Below, piece after piece: positions 47,391-56,779 of a DNA stretch of 64,000 nt; positions within the stretch are counted from its first letter, which is position 1, and each line of letters starts with the position of its first letter. The notes below the pieces were generated by a model. The model did no database searches. It was not told the origin of the DNA and saw only the letters and a program-made list of their open reading frames with translations. The stretch comes from Spirochaetota bacterium (GTDB lineage: Bacteria > Spirochaetota > UBA4802 > UB4802): NCBI GenBank assembly GCA_029907515.1, contig JARYLT010000005.1:1-64000 (forward strand). The letters run 5' to 3'. A program made the position numbers and the translations under genes.

Positions 47391-49052
47391 ATGAAATATA
47401 CCAAACAAACCACTTTTATTGTCATTATTATCATGGCAATAGCTCTTTCTGTCAGTGCAATACCTGGCAAGAAAGTAATAGGTGTTACTGCATTTACCAA
47501 TCTGTCAAAAGATACAACGTTTGACTGGCTCTGTATTGGTATTGCTGATACCATATCCTACAAACTGCGTAACGTGCAGGAATATATACTGGTGGATAGG
47601 GTCAATGTTGATAAACTCATTGGCGAATTACAGCTATCGCAATCCGGTCTCATTGATGAAAACACCGTTGAAGCCGGCAAAGCATTGGGTGCCAATATTC
47701 TTGTTGTTGGCAATTTCCAGAAATTTGGCAACCAGATACGCATTACAGCAAAAATAGTTGATGTACAATCACACGCCGTCATCAATCAGGTTCAGGTTAC
47801 CGGATCATTGAATGATATATTCAACCTGCAGGATTCGCTGGCACTGGGAATCATTGAAAAGAATGATACTGCCATAACCACCGAAACAAAAACAAAAATT
47901 GTACAGAACGATACCAATAATATAAGTGCATACGAATACTTTGTTCGTGGGCAAAAGTTTTTACTGTATCAATTAGATTATTCCAAAGCTATTGAAATGT
48001 ATCAGAAAGCAATATCAATAGATCCCAACTATGCAATAGCATACGCAGGACTGGGGAAAGCGTATTCACTGCGTTCATGGGAACTCAGAGAATACCATAA
48101 TACCACCGACCCTACACTAATTGAAAAATCATTCCAGAGCAGTAAAAAAGCATTATCACTTAATCCAAATCTGGATGAAGCACATTTATCATTGGCGCGC
48201 TACTATCAGGAAGTTGACCAAAATAAGGTGCCCAATAAATGGACATTATGTGAAGATGAAACACGAAAGGCACTTGAAATAAACCCCAATAACGGCGAGG
48301 CATATCTGCTATTAAGCAAAATATATGCCTATGATATCCCCAAATCAGAAATGTATTTAAAGCAGGCAATTGAAAAGAACAAGTTCCTGGTAGATGCACA
48401 TAATAACTTAGGGATTATTTATTTAGACCGTGGAGATTTGGACACAGCGTTTGCATACATCAAAAATGCCATCGATATTGATGAAAACTATGTCATTGGC
48501 TACATGAACCTGGGTGTTATTTATGAAAAACGCGGTCAGTATGATAAGGCACTGGAAATGTATAAAATGGCTGTTTCAAAATACCCCAACTATATTCTGG
48601 GCTTGCGTAACCTGGGAATAGGCTACCGTAATTTGAATAGACTTGATGAAGCCCTTGATGCGTTTTTTAAAGCATTAAAACTAAAAAAAGACGATGCACA
48701 AACATTGAGTGAGATTGGGTATGTGTATCTGCTAAAAAACGATTACAACAAAGCTATCAATTATTTCAAACAGTCGTTACAATACGATCCTTCGTACCGT
48801 TACAGCCTTGCTAATTTAGGGTGGTGTTTGGTACAGCAGGGCAAATATAATGATGCAATCCCGTATTTAGAGAAAGCACATAATGACAACAGAGATTATG
48901 CATGGGCGGCAGGATATTTGGGCTGGTTATATGAAAACAAAATCCAGGATTACAATAAGGCATTGTACTGGTATGGCGAAGCACTAAAGCGTGATCCTAA
49001 TAATCAGGACTATCGCAATTCATATAACCGTTTATCAGGTTACTATCGCTAA
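47391..49052 (+). CDS. Exported TolB/FlgO-like domain protein with TPR repeats
   Basis: A GTGAGGCG site selects the ATG at 47391, giving about 553 residues. A signal peptide (residues 1-24) is followed by a domain with VIGVTAFTNLSKDTTFDWL, ISYKLRNVQEYILVDR and ALGANILVVGNF, as in CsgG/TolB N-terminal-like or adenylate-cyclase-associated regulator proteins. A TPR superhelix of about 10 units spans the rest (about 180-553), ending SYNRLSGYYR. It is likely periplasmic. TPR proteins of this build occur near envelope machineries. Function unknown. Confidence 0.85.
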   Translation: MKYTKQTTFIVIIIMAIALSVSAIPGKKVIGVTAFTNLSKDTTFDWLCIGIADTISYKLRNVQEYILVDRVNVDKLIGELQLSQSGLIDENTVEAGKALGANILVVGNFQKFGNQIRITAKIVDVQSHAVINQVQVTGSLNDIFNLQDSLALGIIEKNDTAITTETKTKIVQNDTNNISAYEYFVRGQKFLLYQLDYSKAIEMYQKAISIDPNYAIAYAGLGKAYSLRSWELREYHNTTDPTLIEKSFQSSKKALSLNPNLDEAHLSLARYYQEVDQNKVPNKWTLCEDETRKALEINPNNGEAYLLLSKIYAYDIPKSEMYLKQAIEKNKFLVDAHNNLGIIYLDRGDLDTAFAYIKNAIDIDENYVIGYMNLGVIYEKRGQYDKALEMYKMAVSKYPNYILGLRNLGIGYRNLNRLDEALDAFFKALKLKKDDAQTLSEIGYVYLLKNDYNKAINYFKQSLQYDPSYRYSLANLGWCLVQQGKYNDAIPYLEKAHNDNRDYAWAAGYLGWLYENKIQDYNKALYWYGEALKRDPNNQDYRNSYNRLSGYYR

Positions 49053-49076
49053 ACTATACAGTATCATTACACTGTT

Positions 49077-50075
49077 ATGAAAGAAGCATTGTATTATACA
49101 AAACACAGTGAGGATGCGGTACAGTGTGTGCTGTGTCCTCACAACTGTATCATCAAGGAAGGAAAGAGTGGTATTTGCAATGCTCGACAGAATAAAGGGG
49201 GCGTACTGTATTCGTTAATTTATGAAAAGCCCTGTGCTACCCATGTTGACCCAATAGAAAAAAAGCCCCTGTACCATTTTTTGCCGGGAAGCAGGTCCTT
49301 TTCCCTTGGCACTGTGGGCTGTAATTTACAATGCATGCACTGCCAGAACTGGGAACTGTCAACAAGCTCCCCCAACGACGTGTTTTGCCATACGCTCACA
49401 GCAGATGGCTGCGTTAAACTGGCAATTCAGTATGAATGCCAGTCAATATCATACACCTATAATGAACCCAGTATAAACATAGAGTACGTTCTTGAAACAG
49501 CCATCAAAGCTCATGATAAAGGCATTAAGAATGTCATGGTCACCAACGGATTTATCAACGAAGAACCCTTGCGACAGTTATATAAGCATATTGATGCAGC
49601 AAACGTTGACCTGAAAGCTTTTGACGATGAATTTTATAAAAAAATATGCAAGGCACGGCTGGAACCAGTACTGAAAACATTAACCATTCTTAAAGAAATT
49701 AATGTATGGATTGAGGTTACAAACCTGGTTATACCTACACACAACGACGATGTAACCATGATTCAAAAGCTTGTGGACTGGTTTGTTCACAATTTAGGTA
49801 CCGATGTTCCACTTCATTTTACAGCCTTTTACCCTGCACACAAACTAACAAATGTCCCCCCTACACCACTCAGGGTGCTGAAACAGGCGTATGACATTGC
49901 ATATAAAGCAGGTATTAAATTTATATATTTAGGCAATGTCCGTGAACGCTCAGTAACCCGCTGTCCCTCATGCGGTCGTGATCTTATTGTTCGCAGCGGA
50001 TTCAGCGTGATGCGCACCAATCTTCATGATGGAAAATGTATATGCGGCTACTCTATTCCCGGAGTGTGGCGATAG
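49077..50075 (+). CDS. amrS: AmmeMemoRadiSam system radical SAM enzyme AmrS
   Basis: The 332 residues show CVLCPHNCIIKEGKSGIC near the N-terminus and the radical SAM cluster CNLQCMHCQNW near residue 82 (Cys-x3-Cys-x2-Cys). SISYTYNEPSINIEY and a C-terminal zinc-like CPSCGRDL are typical. It resembles the pyruvate-formate-lyase-activase-like AmrS. The partners AmrA and AmrB are not in this window. The final codons VWR before the stop contain a copy of the iterated 9-mer at 50069. Confidence 0.93.
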   Translation: MKEALYYTKHSEDAVQCVLCPHNCIIKEGKSGICNARQNKGGVLYSLIYEKPCATHVDPIEKKPLYHFLPGSRSFSLGTVGCNLQCMHCQNWELSTSSPNDVFCHTLTADGCVKLAIQYECQSISYTYNEPSINIEYVLETAIKAHDKGIKNVMVTNGFINEEPLRQLYKHIDAANVDLKAFDDEFYKKICKARLEPVLKTLTILKEINVWIEVTNLVIPTHNDDVTMIQKLVDWFVHNLGTDVPLHFTAFYPAHKLTNVPPTPLRVLKQAYDIAYKAGIKFIYLGNVRERSVTRCPSCGRDLIVRSGFSVMRTNLHDGKCICGYSIPGVWR

Positions 50076-50078
50076 TTA

Positions 50079-50363
50079 CTACGAATGAGCTTCAACCTGG
50101 TACAATTCATCCTTGACGGGCAGTGCTTTCCGTAGATTTTTTATATACGGATAAAGATCCCCAGCTTCAACATAATAATCACATTCATCCATTGTGCGCC
50201 GTGCAACAGTGAAATATTTATGAACTTTTTCCTCCCCTGAGCGTTTCAACCACTGCTTCTTGTTGCATCGAACACGCAATACAAATGTTTTGTTATCGCC
50301 TTCATAATGTCTGAATACTGTGCAGTGCATACAATTGGCACAAAAGACCTTATTTTCTTCCAT
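50079..50363 (-). CDS. Conserved small cysteine-containing protein, unknown function
   Basis: The 94 residues start MEENKVFCANCMHCTVF, giving a Cys-x2-Cys-x2-Cys pattern near the N-terminus and further Cys at about 33 and 61. This suggests a zinc or iron-sulfur site. An AGGAG site precedes the ATG. It converges with amrS with a 3-bp gap. I do not recognise the family. Confidence 0.7.
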   Translation of the reverse strand: MEENKVFCANCMHCTVFRHYEGDNKTFVLRVRCNKKQWLKRSGEEKVHKYFTVARRTMDECDYYVEAGDLYPYIKNLRKALPVKDELYQVEAHS

Positions 50364-50556
50364 GTATAATCTCCTGTTAGGTATAGTATCTGTATCTATG
50401 AGTACACTACAACCGGTATGATGTAGCTATTATAGCATAATTAATGAAAAAATCAAGTAGTATGTTGTGGTTTATGACAATTGATATCATACATTATTTT
50501 TGCAAGCATTTTTTAGAGGTAACCACAAATCATAGATACTTTTCTACTATACTCAA

Positions 50557-50904
50557 TTGCAGCAATCTCACATTGTGGTGTTTGGTTTACCAATATATCT
50601 TGATGGGATCACAGCTCAGCTTAAAACAGTTATTGACAGGATAGTCTGCTGCATGAAGCCCTTTTTGTGGACGGATGTCTTTGGCTTTAGCCGTCATTCA
50701 TTTTCTTTGGAATTTACTAAAGATATTATAGCAGTGAGTACGTGTGGATTTCCTGAATATGAAACATTTACACCTTTGATTAGTTATTTTAACGCATTAT
50801 CAAAAAACCTTAATTCCCGTCTTGTAACCACAACGTTTATCTGGGGTTCAATAGCAATACAGGTAAGGATAGAGTTACTGGATTTTAAAATTGAAACTTA
50901 TTGA
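50557..50904 (+). pseudogene. Remnant of an NADPH-dependent FMN reductase-like gene
   Basis: The open frame contains VVFGLPIYLDGITAQLKTVIDRI, the typical flavin-binding and helix part of FMN reductase/flavodoxin-fold proteins, followed by about 80 residues ending without a clear C-terminus. The N-terminal strand and FMN-phosphate loop are missing, and the frame opens only with TTG. A neighbouring shifted frame carries part of the upstream sequence. This is a decayed gene. Confidence 0.6.
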
Positions 50905-51035
50905 ATCTGCAGCTTATGAATATGGCTAAACGGTTGTATTGACAACAGGATGAGATTATATAAATAAACCAATAAGTGTTGTAAACTTAATCAGAAATAT
51001 ATAAACTAAAAACTACTGTGTAGCAGCAGTACTAT

Positions 51036-52735
51036 TTAATTCAACGCAGGCAAATAAATTTCGAAACGAGAACCCTTGCCAGGTGCAGATTCAATATGAA
51101 TATATCCGTTCATCTCCTCAACAAGATGAAATACCATTGCCAATCCTAAACCTGTCCCCGTATTTGCATCCTTAGTTGTAAAAAATGGCTTGCCAAGATT
51201 TTTTATCGTTTCTTCATCCATTCCTACACCTGTATCAGTAATAATAACTCCAAACATTCTTCCCTTATTTTCATCATATTTTTCAATTATATCAATAAAT
51301 AATATATTATCATGTGGACTTTTTTCTTTATCTCTCATAATTGTCATAGCATGGATAGCATTAATACATACATTTAACAATATCTGCATAATTGATGTGC
51401 TATCACCACATATAAATTTTTTCTTATTATCCATATTGATAGTATGGTTATTTTTTTTCCATAAGCTGTTTTACATATTTGAGCAATTTCATCAACAGCT
51501 GTATTTAAATCTATTTGCGTGAATGAGTTATTCTTTTTTTGATTCAATGATCTCAATCGATTTAATATATCAAATGCACTATCAAAAGAGTTCTTTATTA
51601 AAACAAAATATTTTTCTAATTGAGACGCTTTATCGGGAGCAAGATTGACAATTTCTTTATGTAATAATGACACAGGACCCGTTATCCCCATTAAAATATT
51701 ATTAAAATCATGAAGCATGCCCCGTGATAGAATGCCTAACACTTCTGCTCTTTGTGCCTGAGCTAAAAGCTGCTCTGTTTTTCTACGAGCCAGAAGTTCT
51801 TTTTCAAGCTCCTGGGTTTTGATCATAATTGTGTGTTTCAATGATCTGTTTATAAAAGATATAACTAGAATAATTATTGCTGCTATAATTATTAAGGTCA
51901 TTATTGCTGTATAAAACCGCCAGTCTTTCAACATATTATATGATTCTTCAACGAGCCATTTACGTTTCATTTCAAGTAAATCATCCTCTGTAATTAATGA
52001 GATCCCCTCATTGACTACATTAAGTAAATTTACATTATTTTTAGGGACCCCTGCATGAATATCCTCTTCGGACAAGATGCTTATTATTTTAAATTCACCA
52101 AGAATATGATAATTTGACAGATAATATCGAGCACTTGGTTCATCTTCGGAAAAAGCATCAATTTCTCCATTTGCTGCCGCTTCAATTAGCCTGGCAGTAT
52201 CCTCATAAACTTTAATATGAATCCATGGAAATTTTTCTTTTAAGAATAGATATGCACCGGTATCATATTGTGCTCCAATTTTTAGTGAACTATCATGTAA
52301 AATTACATTGAGAGGATTATCAATATTTGACCGCATAAAAAGGGACGTTTTGATTGTAAAAAATTTTTTGCTGAAATCCATATACATACTTCTATCTTTC
52401 GTAATGAATAATCCACTATGTATATCTGCTCTTTTTTCCTTAATCATGTTAATACTTTCTTTCCACGGAGCATGAATTATTTTTACAGGAATTCCGGTTT
52501 TTGCCGACCATAGATTCCAAAAATCAATAATCATTCCACGCAAAATTCCACTTTTATCAATATAAGAAAATGGCGGAAATCCTTAGGAAGTTACTATAAT
52601 AAGAGGCTTCTCAGCACTATATATCTGTGTAACAAAAAAAATATTAATTAACATCACTAATAATATTAACAATTTAATATCTTTTATTTTTGTATCTTTT
52701 ATTTTCGATATTTTTTCTGATAAATTTTTTATCAT
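51036..52735 (-). pseudogene. Hybrid periplasmic-binding-domain sensor histidine kinase, broken by a stop and a frameshift
   Basis: Starting at ATG 52735, the frame reads a signal-anchor, an SBP_bac_3-type sensor (about residues 50-270, TGIPVKIIHAPWKE...), a membrane helix, a coiled coil, the kinase H-box ILSRGMLHDFNNILMG and a HATPase. Two lesions are visible. A TAA at 52583-52585 interrupts VTS-stop-GFPPFSYIDK near codon 51. A T8 run at 51451-51458 (A8 coding) shifts the frame, so that the HATPase (DTGVGMDEETI, TGLGLAMVFHLVEE) lies in a separate frame ending at 51036. Nine A residues would restore the frame. The kinase is inactive as written. Confidence 0.85.
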
Positions 52736-53118
52736 TTCACGAATGCCTCTATTCTCATTACAACATAGGATAGTAATTATTTATAGATAAAATACTTTTA
52801 TTACAAAGTTTATTCTTTTGCAAATGATTAACAAAACAAACTAAAGGAGAAAACCTTCAACAATAATCATAAGAATTAGTAAAAATGTCCACTCATAAAT
52901 AACTTTTAATAATAATTAATACACAATGAAATCTTCTCTACCAAAAATAAACAATTTTAAATTGAGTAAAAAATATTATTGAAATAACAATCTTTTGTTC
53001 ATAAATTTTTATTGAAACATAGTATACACTATAACACTTTGAAAGAAAATTATACAGAGCATCCTGAACAATAAGAGTGTTACTAACTTAAAAAATATAT
53101 CCACATAGGAGGCTACCT
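52736..53118. other. Intergenic region, nothing recognised
   Basis: AT-rich sequence between the broken kinase and pncA, with no RNA gene or supported frame. AGGAGG lies just before pncA. Confidence 0.5.
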
Positions 53119-53796
53119 ATGACACAATTACATACTATCAACAACTATGGTACAGCAACTATCACCCGTCATGATGCTCTGCTGGTTATAGATATGCAGT
53201 ATGACTTTATCCCTGGTGGCTCATTACCAGTTGCCGAAGGCGACACTATAGTAAAGCCCATAGCACACTTAATGGAACAATTCTTTATAAAAGGTGCAAC
53301 CGTTGTATGCACACAGGATTGGCACCCCAGCGGTCACCGTTCATTTGCATCAACTCATGGAAAACATCCTTATGATCCCATTAATGAACCTGGTATTGGA
53401 CCAGTGCTGTGGCCAGATCACTGTGTTATAGGCACAAAAGGGGCAAGTCTTCATGACAAGTTGCCTGCACACTTTTGTCATGCAATAGTGCGCAAAGGCT
53501 ACAACATAAACATCGATAGCTATTCGGCATTTCTTGAAAATGATAAAAAAACAGCAACGGGGCTATCGGGATACTTTTCAAACCGAGGCGTAAAACGAAT
53601 ATTTGTATGCGGACTTGCGTTTGACTACTGTGTTCATTTTAGTGCAGTTGATGGCGCCAGTGCTGGATTTGAAGCTGTAGTTATCACCGATTGTTCTAAG
53701 GCAGTCAACTCACCAGCTACAAGCGTGGATGATGCCATTGCTAATATGAAAGCCCACGATGTCACATTTTGCTCATCAGCTGACCTTTCATTCTAA
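53119..53796 (+). CDS. pncA: Nicotinamidase/isochorismatase-family amidase
   Basis: The 225 residues show the PncA active site. The general base Asp is in VIDMQYDFIPGGSLPV, the metal set QDWHPSGHRSF provides Asp/His/His, and the nucleophile Cys is in CGLAFDYCVHFSAVDGA. It converts nicotinamide to nicotinate for NAD salvage. A clear AGGAGG site precedes the ATG. It ends 9 bp into the convergent kinase gene. Confidence 0.94.
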   Translation: MTQLHTINNYGTATITRHDALLVIDMQYDFIPGGSLPVAEGDTIVKPIAHLMEQFFIKGATVVCTQDWHPSGHRSFASTHGKHPYDPINEPGIGPVLWPDHCVIGTKGASLHDKLPAHFCHAIVRKGYNINIDSYSAFLENDKKTATGLSGYFSNRGVKRIFVCGLAFDYCVHFSAVDGASAGFEAVVITDCSKAVNSPATSVDDAIANMKAHDVTFCSSADLSF

Positions 53797-55050
53797 TGGC
53801 AACTCAACGGTAAACTCAGCATATTGTCCCAACACTGAGTTTGCATAAATTCTGCCACTGTGCAGGTACACAATATTCCATGACACAAAAAGCCCAATGC
53901 CTGACCCTTTGCGGGCAAGCAGTTCATCAGTTTCAATGCGCGAAAACCGCTTGAACAGTTTATGTTTCTCTGATTCAGGAAACCCCGGGCCAGTATTCCA
54001 CACGCTGATTTTACATATAGTGCCTTCTTTTTTTACGGTTATACGCACAATCCCGTTATCACTATTATACTTGATTGCATTGCTTAAGAGGTTATGCATC
54101 ACAATCTTCATGGCGTCGGGATCGCACTTTAGCTGTACATCCTCATAATCTTTTTCAACGGTTATATGTTTTGCATCAGCCTGGGGCTGCACAATGGCAA
54201 GTGCAGGTTCAATAATATCATGTGCGATAGTTACTGTTGATTTGCGTACTGGCATTGAACCAGTCTCAAGGCGGGCTAAGTTCAAATACTCATTTACTAT
54301 CGTTAACAGATATTCTGCCTGCGCAAGAATTCGATCAATGGTGTTTGTGCAATGCTCAGGGATTTCTCCAAAGTATCCCTGCTTTAGTGTGGTACCTAAT
54401 GTTACTATAGATGATAAAGGGCTTTTTAGTTCATGAGTTACAAATGATAGCATCTCCATGTACGCGTTGATTGCCTGGGTTAACTGCTCAATGCGGTATG
54501 CTTTTTCAACAGCCTGGCTCAATCGCTCAGCAATAGCCTGATGCAGTGCTATCTCACGTGAACTATACATATTCTTTTTACGGGAACTCCTGAACAATAC
54601 ACCTACAATGCGCCCTTCCACATATAGTGGGCAGGTCATGCTTGACATAACACCTTCTTTCAAAAGCAGGCGCGTTGATTCACTTGATGGATTATTTTTG
54701 TAATACTCCTCTAAATCATTAATAATACGCGGTGTTTCATTGCTGAATATTGTTTCAAGAGAACTCCCCTTAAGGTCAGCAGTATATCCTTTATCCAAAT
54801 AAAGAGGGCTGTATGAGGCTACAACGTGGTACAGCGTTAAGCGCTTGCCATCATCAGAAAATGCAATACCAATTCTATCACAGGGCATGATATGTTGTGT
54901 TTCTTTAAATAAATATTCTATGATGTCAATCAGTGACTGCCCTGAAGCTATTTTCTGATTAATGGTATCTAGTGTTTTAATTTCTTCTGGTGTTAAAACA
55001 ACTTCTGCACCTTTACCCTGTACATAGGAAATTGTATCACGTTTGTCCAT
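53788..55050 (-). CDS. GAF-domain sensor histidine kinase
   Basis: The 420 residues comprise a GAF domain (about 25-180) and a histidine kinase with H-box FVTHELKSPLSSIVTLG (His near 207). The HATPase blocks NLLSNAIKYN, VWNTGPGFPESEKHKLF and RKGSGIGLFVSW follow. It has no membrane segments, so it senses inside the cell. The GAF domain resembles that of the HD-GYP regulator at 30.5 kb. No response-regulator gene is adjacent. It overlaps the 3' end of pncA by 9 bp. Confidence 0.93.
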   Translation of the reverse strand: MDKRDTISYVQGKGAEVVLTPEEIKTLDTINQKIASGQSLIDIIEYLFKETQHIMPCDRIGIAFSDDGKRLTLYHVVASYSPLYLDKGYTADLKGSSLETIFSNETPRIINDLEEYYKNNPSSESTRLLLKEGVMSSMTCPLYVEGRIVGVLFRSSRKKNMYSSREIALHQAIAERLSQAVEKAYRIEQLTQAINAYMEMLSFVTHELKSPLSSIVTLGTTLKQGYFGEIPEHCTNTIDRILAQAEYLLTIVNEYLNLARLETGSMPVRKSTVTIAHDIIEPALAIVQPQADAKHITVEKDYEDVQLKCDPDAMKIVMHNLLSNAIKYNSDNGIVRITVKKEGTICKISVWNTGPGFPESEKHKLFKRFSRIETDELLARKGSGIGLFVSWNIVYLHSGRIYANSVLGQYAEFTVELPLE

Positions 55051-55218
55051 GCATCATTCCTCATTACATTTACCATGAACAAGTTTACAGTATCCATACA
55101 ATTATGCAAGGTTTTTATGTAGTATCATTTTCATTGTATTTGTAATGCTAACTACCAATATCTGTAATATTAAAAAAGGTATATTAAGGAATATCATAAA
55201 TGGAAGCTTGAAAGGTTT
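55051..55218. other. Intergenic region upstream of the kinase gene
   Basis: AT-rich, nothing recognised; presumably the kinase promoter. Confidence 0.4.
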
Positions 55219-55385
55219 CACCGTGCATGGATGCACGGTGAATTGGGATGCGGGCGATGACCTGAACGGATGCTATTCCGCAGCCCGCCGTGGAAAGATT
55301 CATCTTTATCAATAAGGCACGCCGCCGCTTGAGGCGCGCTTTGGGGGTTGGTAAGGGGGCATTTAGCGCATAAATGCCCCCTTAC
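55219..55385. repeat. GC-rich structured island with strong hairpins
   Basis: This is an island of about 167 bp, clearly richer in G+C than its AT-rich flanks. It opens with CACCGTGCAT-GG-ATGCACGGTG (10-bp perfect arms, 55219-55240). It closes with GTAAGGGGGCATTTA-GCGCA-TAAATGCCCCCTTAC (15-bp perfect arms, 55351-55385). Between them, GCGGGC and GCCCGC can pair. GCCGC...GGCGC can pair as well. No poly-U follows. It could be a structured small RNA or a dispersed element; an 82-codon minus-strand frame covers it but looks non-genic. Confidence 0.5.
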
Positions 55386-55592
55386 AAGAATATACAAGAT
55401 TGAATTGTTTGAAAAAATAGCAGGAAACAAGATGTTTTTTACTGAACAGAAGGTATACAAGAGCAAGTCGGTATAAACTAAGTAGTTAGAAAATATAAAA
55501 GTGTAAGCAAGAATGAAACTTATTACGGAAAGTGTTACATATTAAAGAAAACCCTTACACCAGTAACTATCGCACAAAAACTACTCAATTAT
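55386..55592. other. Intergenic region with one iterated 9-mer
   Basis: AT-rich; contains a copy of the iterated motif at 55565 (CCAGTAACTATCGCAC) just after the acyl-CoA dehydrogenase stop. No gene supported. Confidence 0.4.
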
Positions 55593-56765
55593 TTATACGT
55601 TTAAAGGTACTGGTGCGGTATCCATATAGTGCTTTGCTATGATGAGGCGTTGTATCTCACTTGTTCCTTCGTAGATGGTGGTGACGCGCACATCACGGTA
55701 CAAACGCTCAACCGGGTACTCTCTGGTATAGCCGTAACCTCCCAGTATCTGCATGGCATCGTAACAGGCTTTGTTTGCAGCCTCTGTTGCAAAGAGTTTT
55801 GCCATTGAGGCTTCTTTCATAAACGGCATACCATTTTCTTTTTTAAAGGCAGCCTGAAGTAACAGCAAGCGTGCAGCTTCAAGCCGTGTATAGTTATCGG
55901 CAATCATCCACTGTATTGCCTGATTGTGTATAATAGGTTTGTCAAATTGTATGCGCTCTTTTGCATAGCTGGTTGCATAATCCATAGCAGTAAGCCCAAT
56001 CCCCAATGCCATGGAACCAATGCCAATTCGCCCGCCACCTAACTCACGCACCGCTATCCTGAATCCATCATTGAGTGTTCCTAGTAGATTTTCTTTTGGA
56101 ACTTTGCAGTTATCAAGAATTATCTCGTTGGTAGAGGAGCCCAGTTGCCCCATTTTATGTTCATCCCTGCCAACAATAAATCCTTCAAAATGCGGTTCCA
56201 CCAAAAATGCACTGATACCCCTGCCTTTGGCTGCGTGTTTATTGGTAACAGCCCACACCACAAAAACTCCTGCATACTCCGCACTGGTTATGAATAGCTT
56301 TTTCCCATTGAGTATCCACCAGTCCCCACCATCTGTTGCCGTTGTCTTCATTGCCGCGGGGTCAGAACCTGCCTCTGCCTCAGTCAGGCCAAAGCTTCCT
56401 GCATAAAAGGTACCATTGCAAAGTGGTGGAATGTACCGCTGTTTCTGGTCTTCTGTCCCCACCGATTGTATAACCTCGGCCACCATATTGGTTACCGATG
56501 TTGTTACAGCAGTGGCTGCACAGGCTTTACCCAGTTCTGTCATCACCAGTGAAAACGCAACGCTGCCAGCACCCGTGCCTCCATACCGCGGGTCAACAGC
56601 AATGCCGTTAAAACCTAACGCTGCCAGTTTTTTCAGGTTGGATTTTAATATGTTTCTGTCTTTTGTTGTATCCAGTGTGGAAGCAACCGGCTCAAGTTCC
56701 TGTTTTGCAAATTTAGCGGCTGTTTCCTGAATGATTTGCTGTTCCTGTGTTAAACTGAAATTCAT
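55593..56765 (-). CDS. Acyl-CoA dehydrogenase
   Basis: An AGAGG site eight bases upstream selects the ATG at 56765, giving about 390 residues. Family blocks include GTFYAGSFGLTEAEAGSDPAA near residue 130, the FITSAEYAGVFVVWAV strand, and the C-terminal YEGTSEIQRLIIA near 370 with the catalytic Glu. It oxidises a short-chain acyl-CoA with FAD, passing electrons to ETF, which is not in this window. It is the last of three genes, after 3-hydroxyacyl-CoA dehydrogenase and thiolase. Confidence 0.95.
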   Translation of the reverse strand: MNFSLTQEQQIIQETAAKFAKQELEPVASTLDTTKDRNILKSNLKKLAALGFNGIAVDPRYGGTGAGSVAFSLVMTELGKACAATAVTTSVTNMVAEVIQSVGTEDQKQRYIPPLCNGTFYAGSFGLTEAEAGSDPAAMKTTATDGGDWWILNGKKLFITSAEYAGVFVVWAVTNKHAAKGRGISAFLVEPHFEGFIVGRDEHKMGQLGSSTNEIILDNCKVPKENLLGTLNDGFRIAVRELGGGRIGIGSMALGIGLTAMDYATSYAKERIQFDKPIIHNQAIQWMIADNYTRLEAARLLLLQAAFKKENGMPFMKEASMAKLFATEAANKACYDAMQILGGYGYTREYPVERLYRDVRVTTIYEGTSEIQRLIIAKHYMDTAPVPLNV

Positions 56766-56779
56766 TGGCATCACCTCTT

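Noticed and set aside
55218-55466. 82-codon minus-strand frame over the GC-rich island
   Set aside because: The frame follows hairpin arms and has no ribosome site; the structure is a better explanation.
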